From Ruminiclostridium sp. (GTDB taxonomy: Bacteria > Bacillota_A > Clostridia > Oscillospirales > Ruminococcaceae): a DNA stretch of 14,926 bases. A model generated the notes under the pieces. That model searched no databases. It was not told where the DNA came from and saw only the letters and a list, made by a program, of their open reading frames with translations. Positions 6,394 through 14,674 of the stretch are shown piece after piece (positions within the stretch are counted from its first letter, which is position 1; every line of letters begins with the position of its first letter). Both the position numbers and the translations under genes were made by a program. The stretch is taken from assembly GCA_017550775.1 (NCBI GenBank), contig JAFZOA010000487.1, positions 1 to 14,926 on the forward strand, in the 5' to 3' direction.

Positions 6394-9321
6394 TTAACCT
6401 ATGTAGTTCTTACCGTAGTTTACATTGTCGATGTACCAGATACCGTCAACGGAACCTGTCGTCTTGGAAGAGCTTCCCTTCGGGGTGAGACCCTGGAGCA
6501 TCTGCGCAACGATCGTCGGGTCGGGATCCGCATACTCGAAGGAAGCCATTGCCGTTACCATTTCGGAAACTATAAGTCCGCCGAATATCGGTGTCTTCTG
6601 GTTGCCGTAGTTGTTTCCGTACATTCCGGAAGGAGCGTAGATATAACCGCAGAACAGTTCGGTATCAGAATCACTCACATACGCGAATCCGTCGCCTGTC
6701 GATGTGGTCTTCTTGTTCGAGATGAGCATTATTCTGTTCTCAAACTGGGGCTGAACATCGCTCTTGTTTCCGGAGCTCTTGTAAAGATTCTTGATGTTAC
6801 TGTCTGTATTCGAGTTATACTTGTCTTTTCCTGCTTTTCTGAGCTCTTCGTTCTGATTTAGAGTACCTACGAGGTCGTGGTCTCCTGCGTGGTAGGTTAC
6901 AGCATCGAGACCGGACAGGGACTCGTCATACGCAACATATTTGCCTTCGGAGTTAATATTCGCCATTTCAAATATGACGTTGCCGCCCGCGCTTGCCGTG
7001 TCTCCGGTTACAGTTCCTGCACTCGCTGTGCCGTCCTCGTTTACGATGTTTACGACCGTAAGAGAAGCTCCGTTACCCTGCGCTGTCTTTTCATATCCTG
7101 TAATCGTCGGAGGCCATCCGCTGGACCAATCGTATATCGGCTTCGCGCCTGTCCACGAGAACGCGTTGTAATCCTCTTTACCCGCAGCATTCTTGTGCTT
7201 TGTGGTTTTTGAACCGTCATCGAAGTTTGCGGCAAGAACTATCGGCATCGTACCCTTATATCCGTCATCGGAAGCTTCTATCTTTTCCGATGTATGGATA
7301 TTGTATGTCAGATAGTAGTCGCCCTTACCGCCGCCGCTGCTCATGAGATCCGCTGCGGAAGGAAGCATCAGCAGATAACCGTCCGGGTTAAAACCGATGT
7401 CGATCGTAACGCCGTTATTACTGTCGAATGTAAGCTTCGAAGGATACTTTTTCTCGGTATCTGTCGCGGAGTAGAAAGTATAGGATGCACCGCCGCCTCT
7501 TTCCTTATGAGCCTCAACGTATGTTCCGTTTGCGGTCGTATAGGTCTGATCTATCTCCTTGATCTTCCATTCGGAGTCAAATCCCCAGCCGTCGTCGCTG
7601 TCGTACTTAAATCCTATCGTGGGAGAAGAAACATCAAGCTCAAGAACGTTCTTCATCGTCTTTTCCTTGGCGGTGTACGCTGTCCAGTCGTTCGCCTTTG
7701 TAACGCCGGTGTCGGCATCAAAGAGCTCCTTTATCGTGCCGGTCTGACCCTGGTAAACATACTGGTTGCCACTCGCAACTATCGTAGAATAATCCACGGT
7801 CACGTTTGCGGGGTCGTAGTCGCCTTTATCGGTAAGGTTTGTAAATCTTGAGGTGGGGAAGGAACCGCCCGTCGATCCGTTTCCGACGCAGAAAGTAACG
7901 TTTTCATCGTCGTTGGTAAGGTTGTCGATCTTGTCGGTACTTACCTTCCATGATTTGCCGGCATCGCTGACACCGATCTCTCCGCACGCGTCAGACGCTT
8001 TCCTGTTGATGTACTCATATTCCGCCTGAAGTGTGTAGGCATTGGCTTCGTCGTCGGGATGATTCTTGATGTACTCGGCAGCCCACGCGCTTCCGTACTT
8101 GTTTGAAAAGCCGGAGTTCATGGTACCGTCATCGTTTTTGAGCGGCATGTAAGTTTTGCCGTCAGCGTTGGCATAATCGCCAGCGTAGTAGACGTTACCG
8201 CCGCAATAAACACCGCCCGCCGAAGCGTCCGCGTTGCCGTTCTCGTCCTGTATCGTTATTTTTGCGCCGCTGCAGGTATAGTAGATGTTACCGGTAACGT
8301 AGATGTTGTGGGCGCTTACGCCCTGGGCGTTGCCTATTATAAGGTCGCCGTTTACATAAAGGTTGTTGCCGTTGAGGTTAAGATTCTGTGTGTTGTCGGC
8401 AAGCAGTCCGAGGTCGCCGTTGATGAACCAGTCATGACGTGCGTTTGCCTGGTCAACATATCCGCCAGACTGAGTCGCGACCTGACCGGGCTTCGGAATG
8501 CTGAAATTTGCCTGACCCTTGAAGAACAGAGCGCCGGTGGATACAACGCCGCCGTAGAATCTGTTGTCACCGCCGGATGCTTCGGTGAAGATCGTGTAGG
8601 TGTTCTCGAAGTACGCGTTATCGGAGATCTCCTGTGTCGCGATTATAACGGCACGTTCGCCCTTGGTGTCTGCCTTGTTTCCGCCGGTGTTCTTGAAGAA
8701 CGTGTCGAACGAAGGCGATTTCGAGGGCTTGGAGGTCGTACCCGCGAGGTTGTAGACCGTATCCTGTACCGAAACAACGTTGTTGCGGTAGAAACCGGTG
8801 GTCGTGATCGAGAAGGAGTAGTAGTCCTTACCGGTGGGGTTTCCGTCGGCTCCGGTCTGCGGCCAGGTCTTTTCGAGCTTGATCGTTACCTTTACGCCGT
8901 CAATTACGCCCGCCTCTACCGGGTCGGCAGCCGCCGCCATGAGAAGGTCGTTCTCGGTGCCGTCCTTGGAAGCGTACATATTGTGGGAATAACCGGTAAT
9001 GGATTTCCCGACGTTGGACGGCGACTTAAGATCAAGCACCGCCTGTTTGAGTCCGCTGTAATCATTGAGTTTCTTGCCGTCCGAGCCGGTGACGTCGCTT
9101 CTCGAGGTGGTCTGAGTAAGCGCACCGATCAGCATGTCGGACATTGATGTTGTCGAGAGGTATAACTGAGAGAAATCGTAGTTACTTACGACTGTCTTAT
9201 ATGACGCGCGCGCCGTGAAGTACGCGGTCGTCGCCATTGCGATAAGTATCGTCATTATGGCTATGACCGTGAACAGCACTACGCCGTGTCTGCGCTTTAG
9301 CCTGTAAAAAAACTTTAGCAT
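6394..9321 (-). CDS. Giant prepilin-like tip protein candidate (975 aa, no Glu+5)
   Basis: A basic leader (MLKFFYRLKRRHG) precedes V-V-L-F-T and a hydrophobic helix to about residue 37. Cleavage after Gly13 leaves Thr at +5 where most pilins have Glu. Loss of Glu+5 is known for the tip pseudopilin GspK, and PilX-like proteins have a similar VALI-type start. The long ectodomain has Gly/Asn-rich, beta-solenoid-like runs at about 255-270, 310-348 (repeated Asn-Gly-Asn/Asp-Leu turns) and 365-382. A C-terminal CGYIYAPSGMYG...IFGGLIV pattern (891-918) resembles PilX/DUF7305-type surface proteins. It starts 11 bp after pilO. Tip location and ligand binding are inferred. It is far above the 150-200 residues usual for a pilin. 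Confidence 0.8.
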   Translation of the reverse strand: MLKFFYRLKRRHGVVLFTVIAIMTILIAMATTAYFTARASYKTVVSNYDFSQLYLSTTSMSDMLIGALTQTTSRSDVTGSDGKKLNDYSGLKQAVLDLKSPSNVGKSITGYSHNMYASKDGTENDLLMAAAADPVEAGVIDGVKVTIKLEKTWPQTGADGNPTGKDYYSFSITTTGFYRNNVVSVQDTVYNLAGTTSKPSKSPSFDTFFKNTGGNKADTKGERAVIIATQEISDNAYFENTYTIFTEASGGDNRFYGGVVSTGALFFKGQANFSIPKPGQVATQSGGYVDQANARHDWFINGDLGLLADNTQNLNLNGNNLYVNGDLIIGNAQGVSAHNIYVTGNIYYTCSGAKITIQDENGNADASAGGVYCGGNVYYAGDYANADGKTYMPLKNDDGTMNSGFSNKYGSAWAAEYIKNHPDDEANAYTLQAEYEYINRKASDACGEIGVSDAGKSWKVSTDKIDNLTNDDENVTFCVGNGSTGGSFPTSRFTNLTDKGDYDPANVTVDYSTIVASGNQYVYQGQTGTIKELFDADTGVTKANDWTAYTAKEKTMKNVLELDVSSPTIGFKYDSDDGWGFDSEWKIKEIDQTYTTANGTYVEAHKERGGGASYTFYSATDTEKKYPSKLTFDSNNGVTIDIGFNPDGYLLMLPSAADLMSSGGGKGDYYLTYNIHTSEKIEASDDGYKGTMPIVLAANFDDGSKTTKHKNAAGKEDYNAFSWTGAKPIYDWSSGWPPTITGYEKTAQGNGASLTVVNIVNEDGTASAGTVTGDTASAGGNVIFEMANINSEGKYVAYDESLSGLDAVTYHAGDHDLVGTLNQNEELRKAGKDKYNSNTDSNIKNLYKSSGNKSDVQPQFENRIMLISNKKTTSTGDGFAYVSDSDTELFCGYIYAPSGMYGNNYGNQKTPIFGGLIVSEMVTAMASFEYADPDPTIVAQMLQGLTPKGSSSKTTGSVDGIWYIDNVNYGKNYIG

Positions 9322-9332
9322 AACCGCCCTCC

Positions 9333-10307
9333 TTAATAAACGGCAGGCCTCTGATCTACAACTACGCTTGTTCCGTCAGCTTGTACTGTCTTCAACGCAT
9401 TCATAGGCTCAACGCTCATGAATATGATTGTAAGCTCTTCTTCAACTTCGGTATCATCTTTTACGATGACCATTTCGCCGTTGGCTTCAGAACCCACAGA
9501 AAGTCTTCCGTCTTCGCCGACGTAGGCAGTCTCGGAGTCTTTGTCCTCATTAATGGTCATTGTCATGGGGTACATGATACGCTCGAATGTTGTAGCTCTT
9601 TCAAGAGAGTAGACGTGATCTATGAACTTCGCGTAATCGGAGTATTTGCCCTTTACCTTGTATGTCGCCTGAGTAAATGCTACTGTCTGGCTTACGCCGT
9701 TTGCAACCGCATACTTGCATACCGCCGCAGTATACATTTTCTTCATTGTATCTGTGTATTTGCTGGGGTCGATGATGTTTCCGGAATCGTCAACGATCGT
9801 TACATCTGTAACGGAGGATATTGAGATCGAATACTTTTTGTTGTTGTCGAGGAATTCACCTTCAACAAGAGCGTCATCGCCTGTTTCGGTGTTCGCCGCG
9901 CTTGAATAGCTCTTGAGATCATACTCTACGTCCCTCGGTAAGAAGTATTCGAGGGTGAGGGGGCGTGTAGCCAGGCTTGTTACCTGGATACCGTGTGTCT
10001 CAAGACCCGATTCCTTCAGGTAAGCCATCGCGATTTCCGATGCTTCGTAGGATTTCAGATCGGGGTAGAAGCTTCCCTCGTACTTGAGAGCGTCATTCTT
10101 GGTAGCTTCGATATCCGCGTCGATAGTATCGAGACGAGCGAGCTTTTCGTCGAGCTGTTCCTTCTCCTTGATGTTGGAAGCAAGAGTCTTGCTTTCCTTC
10201 TCAATACGCTGGAAACTCGGCATTACAAAGAGGAATGTTCCTCCGACAAGTATAAGACCAAGCAGTATTACCGCAATAATGATCTTTTCAATCTTATTTA
10301 ATTTCAT
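9333..10307 (-). CDS. pilO: Type IV pilus inner-membrane alignment protein PilO-like
   Basis: This protein has a short cytoplasmic N-terminus, one membrane helix (about residues 8-29), a coiled coil (31-75) and an outer domain with PilO-like elements: the GIQVTSL strand (106-112), YKVKGKYSDYAKFIDHVYSLER region (216-237) and the final strand ELTIIFMSVEP (291-301). PilO pairs with PilN to link the cytoplasmic motor to the fibre. At 324 residues it is over 100 longer than many PilO proteins; the excess is an acidic, beta-rich segment at about 113-212. It overlaps the end of the pilM-pilN fusion by 14 bp, implying translational coupling, and lies 11 bp before the giant prepilin. Assignment rests on topology, operon position and weak motif similarity. 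Confidence 0.8.
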   Translation of the reverse strand: MKLNKIEKIIIAVILLGLILVGGTFLFVMPSFQRIEKESKTLASNIKEKEQLDEKLARLDTIDADIEATKNDALKYEGSFYPDLKSYEASEIAMAYLKESGLETHGIQVTSLATRPLTLEYFLPRDVEYDLKSYSSAANTETGDDALVEGEFLDNNKKYSISISSVTDVTIVDDSGNIIDPSKYTDTMKKMYTAAVCKYAVANGVSQTVAFTQATYKVKGKYSDYAKFIDHVYSLERATTFERIMYPMTMTINEDKDSETAYVGEDGRLSVGSEANGEMVIVKDDTEVEEELTIIFMSVEPMNALKTVQADGTSVVVDQRPAVY

Positions 10308-11832
10308 ATTCGTTGCCTCCTCTGATTCTCATTGAAAGTGCAAACGAATATCTGTAATCGCCTGCTTTTTCCTCAACCTTGAGCTTCTGTCCGCCTTCTT
10401 CTTCGATCTCTTCACCGTCAAATCCTACGTATGTGATGTTCTCGAAGTAGTCCTGATCGATGAGGGCTCTTACATACTTTGTAGGAGTCTCGGGATCGTA
10501 GCAGCGTACAGCGATCGTGACATTATACTGGTTGATCTCGATGTTATCCATGAGAAGTGCGTTCTTCTCAACGGATTCAAGCGCATCTACAAGCTTTGCT
10601 CTGACCTCGGTCGTTGCCTTGGGGGCAAATCTGAACAGTCTGTCCGCAGTGATGAGGTTACCCGCGTACTGAGAAATGCTGTCGAGGATATCCTCCTTCT
10701 GCTTGAGAAGGTCGAGCTTTATCTGGTTCTCTTCGCTGTGTACTTCTGCGTAAACAGCGTCGGCTTCCGCCTTTATGCCGCCTGCGATGCCGTCAAACAC
10801 GAGCTTGGCACCAAATACAGCACCCGCCGACAGTACGCAGGCGATGCCCATGCCGACGAAGAACATATTCGCGCCCTTCTTTTCCTTTACGGCTGCGGCA
10901 TCAAGGAGGTTGACGTGGTCAAGATCCTTTCTTACCTTAAAGAATGCGCCTATCGCGTTTGCGTACTCCGCAAAATCGAAGTCACAGAATGTTACGATGT
11001 TGTTCGGGATGTTGAGAATATGCGAGGGAACGTTGAACGACGCTACGGCATTCGACAGGGAGATGAAGTCTCTTACCTGACCATAGAACATGATCTCCTT
11101 GAGGGGCTTGGCGTCCTTACGCTGATTGGTAAACTGGAGAGTACGGAATACGTTGTCGTAAACTGCCTGGTTTACATAGTCCTCATCGTTGTTGTAGTCA
11201 TACGGATCGACCCTGACATATCTGGAGAGAGAAAGCTGATTGTCTTCATACAGGTTGATGTTGATGAAGTCGTTGTCTATCTGTACAAGCATCAGGGGCA
11301 TTGAAGTTTCGAGCTTTGGAGTATTGAGTATGAGACGCGTGATACAGTTGTTAGAAACGTTGATCTGCTGGAGCTTGATACCGAGCTGAGTAAACAGTCT
11401 TATGTAACCGTCGACCATTCTCTGCGGAACCGCGGTCGCAAGGATCTTGAGTACGGGCTGATCGTTTTCGTCCTTATCCTCACCTATGACCGAGTAGGAG
11501 ATGTTGTACTCCTTTGTGATACCCATTGTTGTGAGTATCATGGACTCGATAGCTGCGGAGTTGGAGATCTTTTTCGGCTTCGGGATCGAAAGGTCTTTAT
11601 AGAGTATCGAACCTGAGTTGATGCAGACGATAGCCTCTTTGTCCTTGATGTTCTTGGCGGCGATGATATCCGTGATCTCACCTGCAATCATCGGGATATC
11701 CGTTACATAACCGTTGCTGACACTTCCTGCGGTAAGATCACGCGTCTCTACTTCAAGTACGCGGATCTTTGCGCCGTTGAGCGCACCTCTGACAAGCCTT
11801 ATCTGCTTATCGGTAATATCGATTGATAACAT
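10294..11832 (-). CDS. pilMN: PilM-PilN fusion protein of the pilus alignment complex
   Basis: Residues 1-300 match the PilM actin-like fold in order: strand SIDITDKQIRLV (3-14), an inter-domain VPQRMVDGYIRLFTQLGI helix region (135-152), second strand MLVQIDNDF (181-189) and the terminal ANAIGAFFKV (291-300). Residues 307-310 read VNLL, like the Asn-Leu-Leu-Pro start of separate PilN proteins, followed by a membrane helix (322-346), a coiled coil (350-390) and a PilN-like ferredoxin-type domain (395-505). Normally PilM (about 350 residues) and PilN (about 180) are separate and the NLL peptide docks into PilM; here they are one chain. Glycines of the nucleotide loops are missing. The ribosome site is AAAGAGGTG. 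The stop overlaps pilO. Confidence 0.85.
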   Translation of the reverse strand: MLSIDITDKQIRLVRGALNGAKIRVLEVETRDLTAGSVSNGYVTDIPMIAGEITDIIAAKNIKDKEAIVCINSGSILYKDLSIPKPKKISNSAAIESMILTTMGITKEYNISYSVIGEDKDENDQPVLKILATAVPQRMVDGYIRLFTQLGIKLQQINVSNNCITRLILNTPKLETSMPLMLVQIDNDFININLYEDNQLSLSRYVRVDPYDYNNDEDYVNQAVYDNVFRTLQFTNQRKDAKPLKEIMFYGQVRDFISLSNAVASFNVPSHILNIPNNIVTFCDFDFAEYANAIGAFFKVRKDLDHVNLLDAAAVKEKKGANMFFVGMGIACVLSAGAVFGAKLVFDGIAGGIKAEADAVYAEVHSEENQIKLDLLKQKEDILDSISQYAGNLITADRLFRFAPKATTEVRAKLVDALESVEKNALLMDNIEINQYNVTIAVRCYDPETPTKYVRALIDQDYFENITYVGFDGEEIEEEGGQKLKVEEKAGDYRYSFALSMRIRGGNEYEIK

Positions 11833-11874
11833 ATAGCACCTCTTTAATAGTATAATACTGTTATTTGGATTTTT

Positions 11875-11892
11875 ACTCCGCTCCGACGGAGT
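11875..11892 (-). other. Small hairpin upstream of the pilM-pilN fusion gene
   Basis: ACTCCG and CGGAGT form a 6-bp stem with a 6-base loop, 43 bases before the fusion gene's start. On the minus strand it is followed by AAAAATCC, so it is not a terminator. Between it and the gene lies TATACT in an AT-rich stretch that could be a -10 box, but no -35 box is at the right distance. Confidence 0.3.
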
Positions 11893-11903
11893 GATTTACG
11901 GTT

Positions 11904-11936
11904 TCCGGGAAGCTCCGTGTTTCCGCGCTTCCCGGA
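11904..11936 (-). other. Hairpin in the pilC to pilM-pilN spacer
   Basis: TCCGGGAAG (11904-11912) and CTTCCCGGA (11928-11936) form a perfect 9-bp stem with a 15-base loop in the 128-bp spacer. No U-run follows in the direction of transcription. It could partly stop transcription after pilC or protect the pilC message from decay. Apart from this and the smaller neighbouring hairpin the spacer shows no gene. Confidence 0.5.
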
Positions 11937-11960
11937 CGAAGTATGCCGGCTCCTGAGATA

Positions 11961-13154
11961 TCAGCCTCCGACACCTGCCATACCGCCGTAGAGGATCGGG
12001 AAGATACCGGCAAGGATCAGACCGATCATGACACCGAGTAAGATGATCATTACAGGCTCCATGAGTCCGACGAGCTTTGCGATAGCTGTCGCAGCTTCGT
12101 CCTCATAGTAGTCGGCGGATTTGTTAAGGATATCGTCGAGCGCACCGGATTCCTCACCGACCATTATAATAGAGGTGAATACGCCGGGGAACACGCCTAT
12201 CTTCGTGATAGAGGCGGAGAGTGCTTCACCGTGCTTTACGTCTTCAACAACGCTGTCATGGAAGAGTCTTGCGAGGTACTGGTTGTTGAGCGTATCGGCG
12301 GATTTTTCGATACAGTCCACCATCTGAAGACCGGAAGCGTAAAGGTTTGCCATAGTTCTTGCGAAACGGGCGGTATAAATAACCGTGAGAAGGGGGCCTA
12401 CCTTCGGCATCTTTACCTTGACCTGGTCGAACCAGAGTCCGAAACCGGGGGACTTTCTGAGGAAGTGGAGAATGAGGATTAGAATACCTACACCGAGAAG
12501 TATCGTCCACCAGTACGGGATCAGGAAGTCACTTATCGCGAACATCGCCTGTGAGAGCGGCGGGATATCGTCGCCGGCGAGCTCACGGAACATCGGCATG
12601 ATGAAGATGAAAAGACCGAAGAATACGCCTATGAGCAGTACCATAAGGACGATAGGATAAACGAGCGCGCCCTTTATCTGGTTGTTGGTCTTGTTCTGAT
12701 TGAGGTAGTAGTCCGCGACACGGGTCATGATAACGTCGAGGTTACCGGACGCCTCACCGGCGGCGACCATGCTGACGAACAGGAGCGGGAACACTCCGGG
12801 TCGCGCCTGGACCGCTTCGGAGAACGAACGTCCCTTCTGAACGTCCTCATAGATCTCGAGCAGTGCGGCTTTCGCTTTTTTGTTTTCCTCCTGTGAGTAG
12901 AGGATGTGCAGCGATCTTACAAGGCTGATACCTGCGGTGAGCATTGAAGAAAGCTGTCGGCAGATAAACGCGAGATCCTTCGTCTTGAACGCGTATTTGG
13001 CATCTGCCTGTTTTTCCTGGATCTCGGTATATTCGGTGCAGAACAGGTTTTTCTGACGGAGCTTTTCCGACAGATCCATGTAATCGTCCGCATACTCTTT
13101 ACCTTTGATCGTGGAACCGTTGACATCTGTGGCAACATAAGAATAGTATGCCAT
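11961..13154 (-). CDS. pilC: Type IV pilus inner-membrane platform protein PilC (GspF family)
   Basis: The 397-residue protein has the usual duplicated GspF architecture. The first cytoplasmic repeat covers about 55-160 with VAAGEASGNLD (130-140), then a membrane helix near 163-187 and a second near 213-233. The second repeat covers about 255-360 with MVGEESGALD (331-340), and the last helix is at about 362-390. PilC is the membrane base on which PilB and PilT act to add or remove pilins. The start at 13154 has a strong GGAGGG 6 bases upstream. It is the first gene of the long minus-strand operon, behind an extended -10 promoter. Length and motifs are normal. Confidence 0.96.
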   Translation of the reverse strand: MAYYSYVATDVNGSTIKGKEYADDYMDLSEKLRQKNLFCTEYTEIQEKQADAKYAFKTKDLAFICRQLSSMLTAGISLVRSLHILYSQEENKKAKAALLEIYEDVQKGRSFSEAVQARPGVFPLLFVSMVAAGEASGNLDVIMTRVADYYLNQNKTNNQIKGALVYPIVLMVLLIGVFFGLFIFIMPMFRELAGDDIPPLSQAMFAISDFLIPYWWTILLGVGILILILHFLRKSPGFGLWFDQVKVKMPKVGPLLTVIYTARFARTMANLYASGLQMVDCIEKSADTLNNQYLARLFHDSVVEDVKHGEALSASITKIGVFPGVFTSIIMVGEESGALDDILNKSADYYEDEAATAIAKLVGLMEPVMIILLGVMIGLILAGIFPILYGGMAGVGG

Positions 13155-13252
13155 GTAAACCCTCCATTCGTGATTATTTATTTACTCAATATGCAGCGGG
13201 TACGCGCCGCAAGAAACACTTTCCCCGCAAACGCACAATTGTATATAATACG

Positions 13253-13281
13253 ATTATAGCATAAAAGTCCCTATATCACAA
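13253..13281 (-). promoter_or_regulatory. Sigma-A promoter of the pilC operon, extended -10
   Basis: On the minus strand TTGTGA (13276-13281) and TATAAT (13253-13258) are spaced by 17 bp, and TGC before the -10 box makes it an extended -10 element. The start site should be near 13246, leaving a leader of about 92 bases with the GGAGGG ribosome site. An 8-bp palindrome ACAATTGT (13235-13242) lies just past the start site and could be a small operator. The leader shows no recognised riboswitch. Confidence 0.75.
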
Positions 13282-13522
13282 TAGTGTATAATTACAAATT
13301 TTGACGACGCATTTTGTATAAAAATTAAGATTTGTCCGTAACGCGGTTACACATAGGTTGCACTTCCAAAAACGGCATGAAAATAAAGCATTAATTGAAG
13401 TTAGGTCAATAAAGTGCGGCGGTTTAATTTAGCGATATTTCAGATTAATTTAAGTAACAACTATGTGAAAATAAGCTAAACGGGAAGCTGCTTTTTTGGT
13501 GCTTATTCGCCTCAACTTTGTA
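13282..13522. other. AT-rich divergent intergenic region with one inverted repeat
   Basis: I see no gene here. GTAAC and GTTAC (13338-13350) form a 5-bp inverted repeat around GCG, about 57 bp behind the pilC -35 box, and could bind a regulator. An AAGCTG run followed by six Ts (13485-13497) lacks a real stem. The rest is AT-rich sequence with several TTAAT words. Confidence 0.4.
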
Positions 13523-13551
13523 TTGACAGCGGGCTCGCGATATTATATAAT
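13523..13551 (+). promoter_or_regulatory. Full-consensus sigma-A promoter of the GH130 gene
   Basis: TTGACA (13523-13528) and TATAAT (13546-13551) are both perfect consensus boxes with an optimal 17-bp spacer. Transcription should start near 13558, giving a leader of about 73 bases with the AAAGAGGT ribosome site. This implies strong expression unless a repressor blocks it. No operator overlapping the boxes is evident. Confidence 0.88.
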
Positions 13552-13630
13552 GATATTACAGCAGTACACGGCGATCGGCTATACGCGCTGCCGGTACATA
13601 ATACAAAACATTGTGAAAGAGGTAACAATC

Positions 13631-14638
13631 ATGAGCGTAAAAATTATAGGTCAGCCCTCCCTCCCCAACATCCCGTGGCAGGACAAGCCCGCAGGCTGCA
13701 AGGACGTTGTCTGGAGATTCAACGCGAACCCGATCATCCCCCGTGACCTTCTCCCCACCAGCAACTCTATCTTCAACAGCGCGGTAGTTCCGTTCGAGTG
13801 CGGCGACTACAAATTCGCGGGCGTTTTCAGAGTTGACGACAGAGAAAGAAACATGGCTATTCACGCAGGCTTCTCCAAGGACGGTATCCACTGGGATATC
13901 AACGAGAAGCGCGTTGACTGGATAAACGACGACCCCGAGACCAGGGAAGCAAACCCCTGGCAGTACGGCTATGACCCCCGCTGCGTATGGATCGAGGACA
14001 GATTCTGGATCACATGGTGCAACGCTTACGGCTGGAAGCCCACTATCGGCGTAGGCTGGACAAAGGACTTCAAGGAGTTCCACCAGTGTGAGAACGCGTT
14101 CCTTCCCTTCAACAGAAACGGCGTTATGTTCCCGAGAAAGATAAACGGCAAGTACGTTATGTTCAGCCGCCCGTCCGACAGCGGTCATACCCCCTTCGGC
14201 GATATGTACATCTCTCAGTCCCCCGACATGAAGTACTGGGGCGAGCACAGACACGTTATGGGGCCGCTCAGAGGCTGGGAGTCCAAGAAGATCGGTGCAG
14301 GTCCTATCCCGATCGAGACAAGCGAAGGCTGGCTGGTATTCTACCACGGCGTTCTGGAGAGCTGCAACGGCTTCGTTTACAGCTTCGGCGCCTGCATCCT
14401 CGATATCGACAAGCCCTGGAAGGTAAAGTACCGCTGTGCCGAGTACCTTCTCAACCCGCGTGAGCTTTACGAGTGCATAGGTGACGTTCAGAACGTAACC
14501 TTCCCGTGTGCGGCGCTCTGCGACGGCGACACCGGACGCATCGCGATCTACTACGGCTGCGCGGACACCTGCGTATCCATGGCGTTCACCACCGTTGACG
14601 AGGTTGTTGATTACGTCAAGAACCATTCTTCCGTCTGA
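13631..14638 (+). CDS. GH130 family beta-mannoside phosphorylase
   Basis: The 335-residue cytoplasmic enzyme has a five-bladed beta-propeller family signature. GH130 enzymes split beta-mannosides with phosphate to give mannose 1-phosphate. Seen are [10 protein letters not shown] with likely catalytic Asp115, the [20 protein letters not shown] region (164-183) and GAGPIPI...GWLVFYHGV (222-241), both typical of the phosphate-binding side. The length fits the 1,4-beta-mannooligosaccharide phosphorylase group better than the longer mannosylglucose phosphorylases (about 390); the exact substrate cannot be told. I chose ATG 13631 because AAAGAGGT precedes it and an upstream in-frame start at 13496 would lie before the promoter. 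There is no signal peptide. No other mannan gene is in view. C-rich codons (ccc, ttc, aac) fit high expression. Confidence 0.9.
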   Translation: MSVKIIGQPSLPNIPWQDKPAGCKDVVWRFNANPIIPRDLLPTSNSIFNSAVVPFECGDYKFAGVFRVDDRERNMAIHAGFSKDGIHWDINEKRVDWINDDPETREANPWQYGYDPRCVWIEDRFWITWCNAYGWKPTIGVGWTKDFKEFHQCENAFLPFNRNGVMFPRKINGKYVMFSRPSDSGHTPFGDMYISQSPDMKYWGEHRHVMGPLRGWESKKIGAGPIPIETSEGWLVFYHGVLESCNGFVYSFGACILDIDKPWKVKYRCAEYLLNPRELYECIGDVQNVTFPCAALCDGDTGRIAIYYGCADTCVSMAFTTVDEVVDYVKNHSSV

Positions 14639-14674
14639 TCACCATATATCAGATCCATCACATCCGAAAATAAA

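Noticed and set aside
8308..9147. 279-residue plus-strand open frame within the giant prepilin gene
   Set aside because: It is antisense to a well-supported long gene, is Val/Arg-rich in the way of reversed coding sequence, and has no start signals.
13155..13246. Cyclic-di-GMP riboswitch in the pilC leader
   Set aside because: Such riboswitches precede pilus genes in some Clostridia, but this leader is only about 92 bases and I see none of the conserved motifs.
13244..13249. Plus-strand TATAAT box
   Set aside because: No -35 box lies at 16-18 bp upstream (the sequence there is TTCCCC), and no plus-strand gene follows at a sensible distance.
13338..13350. Catabolite-response (cre) site
   Set aside because: The arms resemble the cre half-sites, but the centre has one base too many and the site is about 170 bp upstream of the GH130 promoter; it is kept only as a general inverted repeat.
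13471..13497. Intrinsic terminator before GH130 (AAGCTG followed by six Ts)
   Set aside because: The possible stem is only four AGCT pairs with a long loop, and no plus-strand gene lies upstream.
13496..13630. 45-residue N-terminal extension of the GH130 gene
   Set aside because: The upstream ATG lies before the consensus promoter boxes, so it would not be in the transcript; AAAGAGGT precedes the ATG at 13631.
13556..14626. 356-residue minus-strand open frame opposite GH130
   Set aside because: It is a long antisense shadow of a clear enzyme gene with biased codons; it matches no family and has no ribosome site.
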